DNA from: Nanobdellota archaeon
GTDB taxonomy: Archaea; Nanobdellota; Nanobdellia; Pacearchaeales; GW2011-AR1
Assembly (NCBI GenBank): GCA_030640565.1
Contig: DAOWJD010000038.1
Location: forward strand, 1-28,038
Length of the DNA: 28,038 bases
Direction of reading: 5' to 3'
Position 1 is the first letter of the stretch, and every line of letters begins with the position of its first letter. Positions 13,922-21,524 of this stretch are shown here, piece by piece. The position numbers were made by a program, and so were the translations under genes. Under the pieces are notes generated by a model. It saw only the letters and a list, made by a program, of their open reading frames with translations. It searched no databases and was not told where the DNA came from.

Positions 13922-14743
13922 TTATTTTTTTTCAAAGATATTGTATAATAAACATCCTTGCTCTTGAGCTTTTTTTCTGGCTTCTTCGGTTGGTTCTATT
14001 TGTTTTAGATAACAAATACTTAAATTTCCATTGGGCATAACATAATATCCTGTTGTTGCTAGTCCACAGGCTCTTTGTATGGACAATAATGGTTTTAGTC
14101 CAATCTCTTCAGCGAAAAGTATGTTTTCTAATAATGAATGCATTTTAGAAGAATCTTCTATAAGTCCATTCTTACCTTCATATTTACCCAATGGAGAAAC
14201 AGGACCAAACATCACATACGTTGTACCTAAATCTCGCAATTTTATTAAGGATTGCTTTAAGTAAGACAATGATAGCGGGGTAACCGTCATCTTGATTATT
14301 GTTTTGGTTGGGGAAATTTTCACTAATTTTTGAATGGTCCTCTCTATAACACCGTGTTCAGCACCTTTTCTCTCTATTTCATTGTTAATTCCGTCATAAG
14401 AAACAGCCAATATCCATTCTTTATTAGCTAATTCTATGGCTCTGTCTCTTGTTAGAAGGGTGCCATTTGTAATTGCTAACAATCTTGTATTCAAATCTTT
14501 TTTTCCTATATCATCAACAGTTAGAACACCTTCCCAGTTAAGTAAAGGTTCTCCGTTACTCATACAAGTCAAATCTAAAATAGATTTTGGGTGTTTATCC
14601 CTAATAGCAGAATATCCTTTTATAATGGCATCTGGAGAAAGATCTGGATAATTTAAATCTTCAGATTCTTTTCTGGCAGCACAGTAAGTACAATTAAGAT
14701 TGCACTTCCCAGTGAGATTAAATGAAACCTGTATATTTTCCAT
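13922..14743 (-). CDS. Radical SAM protein with C-terminal cysteine motif (273 aa)
   Basis: Radical SAM enzyme. The [4Fe-4S] ligands are C14, C18 and C21 (CNLNCTYC, the CX3CX2C motif). The glycine-rich SAM motif NGEP lies at 63-66, and SYDG at 115-118 is as in peptide-modifying family members. At the C-terminus C226, C244 and C264, with GYYVMPNGNLSIC between them, look like a shortened SPASM/Twitch auxiliary-cluster domain. SPASM proteins commonly modify ribosomal peptides. The gene is 17 nt downstream of the 58-residue peptide gene and likely cotranscribed. Peptide maturase is the leading hypothesis; anSME-like or other substrates are not excluded. Confidence 0.85.
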   Translation of the reverse strand: MENIQVSFNLTGKCNLNCTYCAARKESEDLNYPDLSPDAIIKGYSAIRDKHPKSILDLTCMSNGEPLLNWEGVLTVDDIGKKDLNTRLLAITNGTLLTRDRAIELANKEWILAVSYDGINNEIERKGAEHGVIERTIQKLVKISPTKTIIKMTVTPLSLSYLKQSLIKLRDLGTTYVMFGPVSPLGKYEGKNGLIEDSSKMHSLLENILFAEEIGLKPLLSIQRACGLATTGYYVMPNGNLSICYLKQIEPTEEARKKAQEQGCLLYNIFEKK

Positions 14744-14760
14744 TTTGCATTAGGGGAAAT

Positions 14761-14937
14761 TTAGAAGCAACACCCAGAATAATATATTCCACTTATCTCT
14801 TTCTTTAGTTCTGCATAGCTTCTCTCTAAAACTTTTATAGAGTTGTTAATAAGGTATGGTGGAATATTCCTTCTAATTAAAGCATCCCTTAATTGCTGAG
14901 CATTATCTTTATCTCCTATTTTCTGTTCAAGTCCCAT
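14761..14937 (-). CDS. Candidate RiPP precursor peptide (58 aa)
   Basis: The peptide has a charged, helical leader-like stretch and ends abruptly in SGIYYSGCCF, a hydrophobic, Gly-containing tail with two adjacent Cys and two adjacent Tyr, the kind of C-terminal core seen in RiPP precursors. The body has Arg/Asp/Glu/Asn and NIPPYLINNS but no other Cys. I chose the ATG at 14935-14937. A longer reading frame exists upstream (to 15120 on this strand), but it would run through the divergent regulator's promoter and coding region. It is 17 nt upstream of the radical SAM gene and divergent from a TrmB-like regulator. Function and core boundary are inference. Confidence 0.6.
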   Translation of the reverse strand: MGLEQKIGDKDNAQQLRDALIRRNIPPYLINNSIKVLERSYAELKKEISGIYYSGCCF

Positions 14938-14985
14938 TTTTATATCTCTACGAAATAGAGTAGTAATACACTTTAATAAAATTAT

Positions 14986-15006
14986 GTTGTACATAATTGG
15001 TACAAC
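14986..15006. promoter_or_regulatory. 21-bp inverted repeat, candidate operator
   Basis: GTTGTAC-ATAATTG-GTACAAC: perfect 7-bp arms with a 7-nt spacer, in the intergenic region between the divergent peptide/radical SAM unit and the TrmB-like gene. It is just upstream of the likely TATA box of the regulator. TrmB-family proteins bind inverted repeats near their own promoters, so an operator is plausible. Confidence 0.55.
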
Positions 15007-15016
15007 CTTAGAAAGA

Positions 15017-15026
15017 TTTAAATATA
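15017..15026 (+). promoter_or_regulatory. TATA box of the TrmB-like gene
   Basis: TTTAAATATA (15017-15026) with GAAAG before it fits an archaeal BRE/TATA element. It is centred ~26 nt before the ATG at 15047, consistent with a leaderless transcript and against the upstream in-frame ATG at 14984. Confidence 0.6.
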
Positions 15027-15046
15027 AGGAAGATATCAGTGGTTTT

Positions 15047-15778
15047 ATGGCACATAAAGATTTATTATTGGACATAGGACTAACAAATAATGAGGCAGAA
15101 GTGTACCTCATCCTGCTCACTTTAAACGAAGCTTTGGCTTCTGAAATTGCAGGAAAAACAAAGATATCCAGACCTCATGTTTATGACTCATTAAACAAAT
15201 TGATAGCTAAAGGAATGTCTGCTTATGTTATAAAAAGTGGTAAGAAATACTTCAAACCGACAGATCCAATCAAAATCCTAGAGTACATCAAAGAAAGAGA
15301 ACTTGAATTAAAACAAAAACAAAAAGTCATTGAACAAGTATTGCCAGAGTTAAAGGCACTTTTTCAACCTTTAAAAGAAAAACCAAAAGTAGAAATCTAT
15401 GAAGGAGTTGAAGGAATTAAAACAATTCTTGATAATATAATCAGAACAGGTAAGGAATTACTTTCCTTTAATACCCTTGGTAAAGAGTTTCTTGAATATT
15501 TACCAGAACATATTATTAAGAGATATTTAAATGAAAGAAAAAAGAATAAAATAAAATCAAGACAATTTTATGTTAAAGGAGCTAAAATAATCAGACATTT
15601 TATGGCAAGATATAAAGAAATTCCCAGAGAATTTAGTCAGGTTACGCTTTTTGTTTATGGAAATAATGTGGTGATGTTCATTCTTATAAAATATCCTCTG
15701 ACAATTAAAATAGAAAGTAAGGAAGTAGCAAAATTATATAAAGATCAATTTGAATTTATGTGGGAAAAAATTAGATAA
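15047..15778 (+). CDS. TrmB-like transcriptional regulator (243 aa)
   Basis: The N-terminal winged helix-turn-helix (about residues 1-72) has the family pattern: LLLDIGLTNNEAEVYLILL, then SEIAGKTKISRPHVYDSLNKLIAKG. A coiled coil (about 78-105) leads into the C-terminal effector-type domain (about 112-243) that starts KVEIYEGVEGIKTIL and ends DQFEFMWEKI. TrmB-family proteins regulate sugar uptake and metabolism in archaea; this C-terminal region is of the general type, so the ligand is unknown. ATG 15047 gives the canonical N-terminus and fits the TATA box. Divergent from the peptide/radical SAM unit across a 21-bp inverted repeat, so probably its regulator. Confidence 0.87.
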   Translation: MAHKDLLLDIGLTNNEAEVYLILLTLNEALASEIAGKTKISRPHVYDSLNKLIAKGMSAYVIKSGKKYFKPTDPIKILEYIKERELELKQKQKVIEQVLPELKALFQPLKEKPKVEIYEGVEGIKTILDNIIRTGKELLSFNTLGKEFLEYLPEHIIKRYLNERKKNKIKSRQFYVKGAKIIRHFMARYKEIPREFSQVTLFVYGNNVVMFILIKYPLTIKIESKEVAKLYKDQFEFMWEKIR

Positions 15779-15831
15779 GTATATCGTATAAAACAAAATA
15801 TCTTTCATCCGTGCCCAAAATCTTCCATAAT

Positions 15832-16023
15832 TTACTCATTAAAAAAACTTCTTCCTAAAATTAAAAGACCAAAAATTGTTACAAGGATTCCTATAAGAGG
15901 TCTAAGCCAAGGTATGCCTTCTGCTGCAGATGGCATTGAAAAACCTATCCATTTATATCCTATATAAGTTAAAAGAACACCTAATACAAATGTCCATGAT
16001 CTTTTTAATTTATTTTTTGCCAT
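15832..16023 (-). CDS. Small two-TM membrane protein (63 aa)
   Basis: Two hydrophobic helices (about residues 9-28 and 40-58) after a basic N-terminus (MAKNKLKRSW), with a short loop containing SMPSAAEG and the Pro-Trp pair PWLRP. It resembles small membrane proteins of unknown function common in DPANN genomes. A TATA-like TTTATAAATTTTAAA lies upstream on the minus strand near 16040-16054. Confidence 0.6.
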   Translation of the reverse strand: MAKNKLKRSWTFVLGVLLTYIGYKWIGFSMPSAAEGIPWLRPLIGILVTIFGLLILGRSFFNE

Positions 16024-16075
16024 AAATAATAAAGATTTTTAAAATTTATAAAATTATCTTTTATCGTGAGAAATC

Positions 16076-16216
16076 TTAAACATCTAAATTAAAATTTTCC
16101 CTTAATTTAATCTTGATTAAATACTCGATGTCTTCTATTTTTACTCCAAGATTATAAAGTAGAAAAATTTCCTCTTTTACATTCTGTGGAACCCCCTCTA
16201 AAAATAAATTTCCCAT
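16076..16216 (-). CDS. Small hypothetical protein (46 aa)
   Basis: A short frame from the ATG at 16214-16216 to TAA at 16076-16078. The product starts MGNLFLEGVPQNVKEEI and contains YNLGVKIEDIEYLIKIKL: hydrophobic residues at helical spacing, charged and soluble, unlike random frame translation. A purine-rich AAAGGAAA sits before the ATG on this strand. It ends 52 nt upstream of the small membrane protein and may be cotranscribed. Function unknown; possibly a small regulator. Confidence 0.4.
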   Translation of the reverse strand: MGNLFLEGVPQNVKEEIFLLYNLGVKIEDIEYLIKIKLRENFNLDV

Positions 16217-16238
16217 TTAACACTTTCCTTTGAATTTG

Positions 16239-16292
16239 TCCCCCATAAAGGGGGGATGATCATGACTTCCCTTCCTTTAGAAGGGAATGGGG
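16239..16292. repeat. Compound palindromic element
   Basis: Three palindromes in tandem: CCCCC-ATAAAG-GGGGG (16240-16255), ATGATCAT (16256-16263) and TTCCCTTC-CTTTA-GAAGGGAA (16267-16287). An outer CCCCAT (16241-16246) can also pair with ATGGGG (16287-16292). It is distinctly GC-rich in an AT-rich gap. It may be a terminator, a REP-like unit or a short mobile-element remnant; I cannot tell which. The rest of the 16217-16435 gap shows only a TATA-like TTTTTAAATA near 16406-16414 before the next gene. Confidence 0.6.
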
Positions 16293-16435
16293 TTGAAATA
16301 AAAGTAAATCATGTAATTTTAAGCTGATAAAACTAAGAAAAGGCCTTATAAAGCAATTGTGAAAAGATAATAAAGAAAAGCCATATAGAATCAGGTTCCA
16401 CAAGCTTTTTAAATAAAAATTGGTTTTTTTGAGGG

Positions 16436-17191
16436 ATGAAAATAGTTCTTACCCCTGATTGGTTTCTTGGAAAAGATATTTTGATTGATTCTTTTAGTTT
16501 TATTGTTTTAATAATTTTTTCTGTTCTTGCTATTAGAAGTTATAAGCTAAATAAAAAAAATAGGGGTCTTCTATATCTTGGAACAGGTTTTGGCCTAATA
16601 GCACTTGCACAGATTGCATCTGTTCTTACTAAATTAATTTTGTATTATGATATAGGGCCTGTTCAAGCAATAGGGGCAGCAATTATTACAGGTCAGCTTG
16701 TAAGTTCTGTAAATATTTTTTATGATATAGGATTTTTCTTTCATAAATTTTTAATTTTGGTTGGGCTTTTTGTTATTTATAGACTTCCAAGGAAAAAAAT
16801 ATTTGTGGGAGATTATGCTCTTGTTTTGTACTTCATCCTACTTTCCATTATATTAGGTGTGTATAGTGGGTTTTTTTATCTCTTTTATTTAACTGCTTTT
16901 GTTTTATTAGTCCTTATAGTAAAAAAGTATTATAAGATTTATAAAAAAAATGGATTTGTGAATACAAAGATACTTATCATAGCATTTAGTATTCTTGCTT
17001 TTGCTCAGCTTGTTTATGTCCTTTCAAAAATAGGGGTTTTATTTGCTATAGCAAATATAATAGAATTAATAAGTTATGTAATCTTATTATCTTTAATTGT
17101 AAGGATATTAAAATATGGAGAGAAAAAGAAGTCGTATGGACATAATATCAGACATGCTGAAAATCGCCCAAGAAAAAGGCGAGGGCATTAA
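16436..17191 (+). CDS. Multi-TM membrane protein (251 aa)
   Basis: About seven hydrophobic helices (starting near residues 15, 45, 78, 105, 128, 150 and 178-225), with basic loops and a basic C-terminal tail (EKKKSYGHNIRHAENRPRKRRGH). The seven-TM plan resembles archaeal sensor-like membrane proteins of unknown function, but I see no recognisable motif. A TATA box TTTTTAAATA at ~16406-16414 is ~26 nt before the ATG. The last ~77 nt overlap the downstream winged-helix gene in another frame. Confidence 0.7.
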   Translation: MKIVLTPDWFLGKDILIDSFSFIVLIIFSVLAIRSYKLNKKNRGLLYLGTGFGLIALAQIASVLTKLILYYDIGPVQAIGAAIITGQLVSSVNIFYDIGFFFHKFLILVGLFVIYRLPRKKIFVGDYALVLYFILLSIILGVYSGFFYLFYLTAFVLLVLIVKKYYKIYKKNGFVNTKILIIAFSILAFAQLVYVLSKIGVLFAIANIIELISYVILLSLIVRILKYGEKKKSYGHNIRHAENRPRKRRGH

Positions 17192-17387
17192 GCCAACGCA
17201 TCTGATGTACAAAGCAAATTTATCACACAATCAGATGAAGGCATATCTTGATGACTTAATTAAGAAAAATCTGATAGAAAAGAAGAATTTAAAAAAAGGT
17301 ATTAGAATAATCGTAACAAAACCAGGAAGAGATTTCTTATTACAATATGTTAGAATGAGGGAATTTGAAAAGACTTTTGGGTTGTGA
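17115..17387 (+). CDS. Winged-helix DNA-binding protein, HTH_45-like (90 aa)
   Basis: Small winged helix, the size and pattern of the archaeal HTH_45 family: KRSRMDIISDMLKIAQ (helix 1), KPTHLMYKANLSHNQMKAYLDDLIKKNLI (helices 2-3) and the wing IIVTKPGRDFLLQYV. I keep the ATG at 17115 rather than the one at 17136 because the RSR-DII motif is normally the start of helix 1 in this family. That makes the N-terminus overlap the membrane gene by 77 nt. Probable transcription regulator, possibly tied to the membrane protein upstream. Confidence 0.75.
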   Translation: MERKRSRMDIISDMLKIAQEKGEGIKPTHLMYKANLSHNQMKAYLDDLIKKNLIEKKNLKKGIRIIVTKPGRDFLLQYVRMREFEKTFGL

Positions 17388-17399
17388 ATGATTAATTTA

Positions 17400-18095
17400 T
17401 TAAATTATTTTTTCACATTCTGTATCTAGTTGATTATTCCTTATTACTTCGTTTATTTCTACAATACCGCCCACCTGACAAAAATATAGTTCTGTAAAAG
17501 GGTTTCTATCAATTACCATATCGATTGAATATTTGTGACCTTCACAAGACGAAATATGGTTACTTTCTTCTCGAGTCATATTATAAGTACATTTTGTGGG
17601 AGTCTTTATCTCGGGTCCTGGTGCCCCACTAAATGAGCATTCATATTCACCTGTTGTAGTTGGAATTGTACTACATTCTTCAAAAATATCAAAATTAAGA
17701 CTTCCGCATTTTTGAATCCTTAATTGGTTGAGTTTGTTCTGCATTTCATCTGTACATGCAACATCTTCCTGCAACCATTCTTGAACAGTCTTATTCAAGA
17801 AAGCAACATTTGCGGGTTTAACCCATCCCAATGTTTTACTACACCCTCTTATTTCATGGATATAACCATTTTCAAGTTTATCTTTAAGCATTCCACCAGG
17901 AATTATTGCAATAACTTCATTACCATCTTCATCAGATCCTAAATTTGCATTAATTAAATTGAAATAATCTTCGTTTGTCTTATAAACCCAATCGCATGGA
18001 ATAGTAGATGTTTTCTGGTTGTTGACGTTAACATAAATCAAGATTATTCCTAACACAATAACAATCCCAATAATCCAAGAATATTTTTTCTTCAT
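17400..18095 (-). CDS. Cysteine-rich membrane-anchored exported protein (231 aa)
   Basis: One N-terminal hydrophobic helix (about residues 6-24) after MKKKYSW, then an extracellular domain with ten cysteines (in CDW, GCS, ACT, KCG, ECS, ECS, KCT, SCEG, FCQ and ECE), suggesting disulfide bonds outside the membrane. No family recognised. A minus-strand TATA-like AATTTAAATAA near 18115-18128 is ~27 nt before the ATG. It converges with the winged-helix gene (12 nt between the stop codons). Confidence 0.65.
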   Translation of the reverse strand: MKKKYSWIIGIVIVLGIILIYVNVNNQKTSTIPCDWVYKTNEDYFNLINANLGSDEDGNEVIAIIPGGMLKDKLENGYIHEIRGCSKTLGWVKPANVAFLNKTVQEWLQEDVACTDEMQNKLNQLRIQKCGSLNFDIFEECSTIPTTTGEYECSFSGAPGPEIKTPTKCTYNMTREESNHISSCEGHKYSIDMVIDRNPFTELYFCQVGGIVEINEVIRNNQLDTECEKII

Positions 18096-18181
18096 ATTTA
18101 TTATTAAATAAAGGTATTATTTAAATTTTGCTAAGAAGGAAACAGATAAAACTTAATAAATCCTTTTTCCTTTTCTTTTCT

Positions 18182-18457
18182 ATGAAGAAATCAGTCAGGC
18201 TTTATGTTGAAGGAACTGTTCAAGGAGTGTTTTTTAGGTCATTTATCAAAGAAAATGCCGAAAGATATAATGTTAAGGGATTTATTAGGAATCTTGAAGA
18301 TGGGAGAATTGAAATCTTTCTTGAAGGGGCTTCTGATGATGTAAATAAAATGATGGAGCTTGCAAAAAAAGGTCCAAAACACTCGCAAATAAAAAAAGTT
18401 GCAGTCAAGCCAGAGAGATTCCAAGATTTTAAAAGTTTTAAAATACTACATATTTAG
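18182..18457 (+). CDS. acyP: Acylphosphatase (91 aa)
   Basis: Hydrolyses acyl phosphates. The signature GTVQGVFFRSF carries the catalytic R19, and GFIRNLEDG the catalytic N37; EGASDDVNKMM and HSQIKKV fit the rest of the fold. Length is normal (about 90). The ATG at 18182 is preferred over an in-frame TTG at 18128: the family starts here and a TATA-like CTTAATAAA near 18151-18159 is ~27 nt upstream. The LysRS gene starts 7 nt later. Confidence 0.93.
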   Translation: MKKSVRLYVEGTVQGVFFRSFIKENAERYNVKGFIRNLEDGRIEIFLEGASDDVNKMMELAKKGPKHSQIKKVAVKPERFQDFKSFKILHI

Positions 18458-18464
18458 TTATAAA

Positions 18465-20606
18465 ATGGGTCGAGAAGAAGAAATAATAAAAGAACGTGAA
18501 AAGAAGATTTCAGAACTTCGGAAAAAAGGGGTGAATCCCTATGCTTATAGATTTGATAAAAAGGATTCTGTTGAGAAAGCCCTGAGAGTAAAATCTGGAA
18601 CAAAAGTAAAAACAGCTGGAAGAGTTATGACTTGTAGGCAAATAGGGAAAATTATGTTTTCAGATTTGCAGGACTTTTCTGGAAAAATCCAGCTTGTTTT
18701 CCAGGACAAGGAAACACCTGCAAAAGATTTTAATTTTTTCTGCAAATACATTGATATTGGGGACATCGTCGGTGTTGAAGGGAAAATTACTAAAACAAAA
18801 ACAGGCCAGCAATCAATTCTTGTTAAAAAACTCACACTCTTGACAAAATCTTTGCTTCCTTTGCCTTCAAAATGGTATGGGCTTCAGGATAAAGAAGAAA
18901 GATATCGAAAAAGATATCTTGACATGATAATGAACCCTGAAGTAAAAAAAGTTTTTGAGAAGAGAACCAAAGTTATTGATGCTATCAGGGAATTTATGGT
19001 TAAAAAACAATATGTAGAGGTACAAACCCCAATTTTGCAGCCAATTTATGGAGGAGGATTTGCAAGACCATTTGAATCTAAATTAAATGCATTAGATATG
19101 AATGTTTATATGAGAATATCAAATGAAATGTATTTGAAAAGATTGCTAGTGGGAAATTTTGAAAAGGTATTTGAGTTCTCTATTGATTTTAGGAACGAAG
19201 GCATTGATAAATCCCATAATCCAGAATTCTTATTATTTGAAGCAATGACAGCCTATTCTGACTATAACGATGGAATGGTGCTGATAGAAAAACTTACAGA
19301 ATATGTTGTAAAAAAAGTTAATGGCTCAACAAAAGTTAGATATAAGGACAAAATAATTAATTTCAAAACACCTTGGAAGAGAATCTCTGTTAGAAATGCT
19401 ATAAAAAAATATTGTAAAATAGATATTGAAAAAACTTCTGATTCTGAATTGAAGAAGATTATAGATAAAAATAATATAAAATTAGAAGGGGGGTATATTA
19501 GAGGGAATGCTATTATGGCTTTAATTGAAGAGTTTTGTGAAAAACATTTTATCCAGCCAACAATGCTCTATGATTATCCTATAGAAACATCGCCTTTATC
19601 AAAGTCGAAAAGAGATAATCCTAAATATGCCGAAAGATTCGAACAATATATTTTTTCAATGGAACTTGGTAATAATTATTCTGAACTAAATAATCCAAGA
19701 ATACTAACAGAAAATTGGAAAAAGCAAGAAGAAGCTTTGAGAAAAGGCGACAAAGAGGCTCAAAGAATGGATGAAGACTTTATTAATGCTTTAGAAATTG
19801 GAATGCCTCCAACTTGCGGAATTGCAATTGGAGTAGACAGATTAGTTATGTTATTAACAAACCAATCATCAATAAAAGATGTTATATTTTTTCCTTTTAT
19901 GAGGCCTGAGGAGAGGGAGGAAAAAATTGAAGAAGAAAAGACGGAATTCAAGGGAAAGAAAGTAATTATTTCAAATGAAGCTAAAAAACTTGGATTAAAA
20001 ACCACTTATGTAATCATAGAAGGGGTTAATATTAAAAAGGAAGATAAAAATCTTGAAAAAGAAAAAAAGAATGTTAAAAATAAAAAATTTGATTTTAATG
20101 ATAAAAGATTAAAATCTATGAGAGAAGCTTATAAAAAATTTGGGGTGGATCCAACAAAAAGAACTCCTAGTTCTGAAGCACTGATAAAGAGATTAAAAGA
20201 TGGAAAAGATTTATACAGAGTTAATACATTGGTTGATTCATATAATCTATCATCAATAATAGAAAAATCCCCTATGGCTGCTTATGATCTAAGAAAGGTT
20301 AATTTCCCAATTGTATTGAGGGAGGCTGAAGATGGGGAAGAGATAACTATAATAGGAGGAGATAATAAAAAAGTCAGAAAAGGAGAAATTGTTTATGCTG
20401 ATGAAAAAGATATTTTATGCCTAGATTTTAATTATAGAGATTGTGACAAAACAAAGATAACAGAAAAGACGAAAAATGTTATTGTGTTTGTTGACGGAAC
20501 ATCAGATATAAGTGATAAAGATATCTTAAAATCATTAGATAATACTTGTAAACTAATAACAAAATTCAATGGCGGAAAAGTTATTGAAAAGAAGCTTGTG
20601 AAATAA
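18465..20606 (+). CDS. lysS: Class II lysyl-tRNA synthetase fused to a B3/B4 domain (713 aa)
   Basis: Residues ~1-490 form a class II (bacterial-type) LysRS: an OB anticodon-binding domain (~45-140), motif 2 region FRNEGIDKSHNPEFLLFEAMTAY, the SELNNPRI segment, and motif 3 GIAIGVDRLVMLLTNQ, ending FFPFMRPEE (~476-483). Residues ~492-713 are a second domain matching the B3/B4 domain of PheRS beta: RTPSSEAL (566-573), LVDSYNLSSI, AAYDLRKVNFPIVLREAEDGEEITII and KGEIVYADEKDILC. In PheRS this domain hydrolyses mischarged Tyr-tRNA. Many archaea use a class I LysRS instead. ATG 18465 gives the standard start; the reading frame open upstream overlaps acylphosphatase. Confidence 0.93.
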   Translation: MGREEEIIKEREKKISELRKKGVNPYAYRFDKKDSVEKALRVKSGTKVKTAGRVMTCRQIGKIMFSDLQDFSGKIQLVFQDKETPAKDFNFFCKYIDIGDIVGVEGKITKTKTGQQSILVKKLTLLTKSLLPLPSKWYGLQDKEERYRKRYLDMIMNPEVKKVFEKRTKVIDAIREFMVKKQYVEVQTPILQPIYGGGFARPFESKLNALDMNVYMRISNEMYLKRLLVGNFEKVFEFSIDFRNEGIDKSHNPEFLLFEAMTAYSDYNDGMVLIEKLTEYVVKKVNGSTKVRYKDKIINFKTPWKRISVRNAIKKYCKIDIEKTSDSELKKIIDKNNIKLEGGYIRGNAIMALIEEFCEKHFIQPTMLYDYPIETSPLSKSKRDNPKYAERFEQYIFSMELGNNYSELNNPRILTENWKKQEEALRKGDKEAQRMDEDFINALEIGMPPTCGIAIGVDRLVMLLTNQSSIKDVIFFPFMRPEEREEKIEEEKTEFKGKKVIISNEAKKLGLKTTYVIIEGVNIKKEDKNLEKEKKNVKNKKFDFNDKRLKSMREAYKKFGVDPTKRTPSSEALIKRLKDGKDLYRVNTLVDSYNLSSIIEKSPMAAYDLRKVNFPIVLREAEDGEEITIIGGDNKKVRKGEIVYADEKDILCLDFNYRDCDKTKITEKTKNVIVFVDGTSDISDKDILKSLDNTCKLITKFNGGKVIEKKLVK

Positions 20607-20607
20607 G

Positions 20608-21195
20608 ATGGCAAATCTCCCTCTAACTAGAGAACAAGCATTAGAGCTTGTGAAAAAACACAATACACATGAGCAAGACTTAATTCATTATTTAGAAAGC
20701 GAGGCTGTTATGCGCGAGCTTGCAAAGAAACTTGGAGAAGATGTTGAATATTGGGGAATGCTGGGGCTTATTCATGATGTTGATTGGGGTTTGACAAAAG
20801 AAAATATTTCAGAACATCTTACAAAAGCACCTAAAATATTAAAAGAAGCTGGTTTTGATGATGAATTTATTCAGATAGTTTTAAGCCATGGATATGGTTT
20901 TGAGCAACTTCCGCATTTAAAAGATAAAAAAAGAACAGGAAAAATACAACACGCTCTTGCTGCTTCTGAAACAATAACAGGATTAATCCATGCTTATGTT
21001 TTAATGCGAGGTGGCAGGGTTAGTGATATGGAAGTAAAAGGTCTGAAGAAAAAATTTAAAGACAAAGCTTTTGCTGCTAAAATTGATAGAGATATAATTC
21101 GTGAGTGCGAAGAATTTGGTTTGACTCTTGACGAGTTTTTTGAAGTAGCTATAAATGGAATTAAAAAGATAAAAGACATGGTTAGGTTAGAATAG
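20608..21195 (+). CDS. HD-domain phosphohydrolase (195 aa)
   Basis: HD-superfamily metal-dependent hydrolase. The marks are H27, the HD doublet H56-D57 in LGLIHDVDWG, and H94 in LSHGYG; the later acid, usually Asp in this position, appears as Glu (ASETITGLI). Substrate unknown; related proteins act on nucleotides or other phosphoesters. It starts 1 nt after the LysRS stop, so it is probably cotranscribed. Confidence 0.85.
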   Translation: MANLPLTREQALELVKKHNTHEQDLIHYLESEAVMRELAKKLGEDVEYWGMLGLIHDVDWGLTKENISEHLTKAPKILKEAGFDDEFIQIVLSHGYGFEQLPHLKDKKRTGKIQHALAASETITGLIHAYVLMRGGRVSDMEVKGLKKKFKDKAFAAKIDRDIIRECEEFGLTLDEFFEVAINGIKKIKDMVRLE

Positions 21196-21251
21196 AAAGA
21201 TTTATATATCTGTATTTAATATTTATAAATAAATAACTATTAGATATAAAA

Positions 21252-21524
21252 ATGTCACAAAAAACAGAAAAGATAATACATTGGCCAACACTTAATACAG
21301 TGATAATGGTAGAAAATACTTTAAAAAAAATAGAGGAAAGTGTTATAAAAATATCAGAGCTTAAAAGAAAATTGCCTCGTCAAGTAAACCATAATACATT
21401 GATGCTTATTCTTCAATACCTAGAAAACAGCAATAAAATTCTTGTGGGATTAAGAGGAATCACTTGGATACACAATCCAAGTCCAAAATTAAGAAGAGCA
21501 ATTGCCAAAGGTACAGAAATATGA
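21252..21524 (+). CDS. Antitoxin-like winged-helix protein (90 aa)
   Basis: Sequence HWPTLNTVIMVENTLKK, then LKRKLPRQVNHNTLMLILQYLENSNKI and WIHNP looks like a compact winged-helix protein of the kind paired with archaeal RelE/ParE toxins. It overlaps the toxin gene by 4 nt (ATGA). A perfect ATTTATAAAT palindrome (21221-21230) overlaps the TATA box centred ~27 nt upstream, a possible autoregulation site. Confidence 0.7.
   Translation: MSQKTEKIIHWPTLNTVIMVENTLKKIEESVIKISELKRKLPRQVNHNTLMLILQYLENSNKILVGLRGITWIHNPSPKLRRAIAKGTEI

Noticed and set aside
14984..15046. An earlier start of the TrmB-like regulator at 14984
   Set aside because: It would place the inverted repeat and TATA box inside the coding sequence and add an N-terminus that the family does not have.
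14761..15120. A longer, 119-residue version of the small peptide on the minus strand
   Set aside because: The extra 61 residues would be read through the divergent regulator's promoter and first codons, and the extension looks like antisense coding. A plausible ATG with a short leader exists at 14937.
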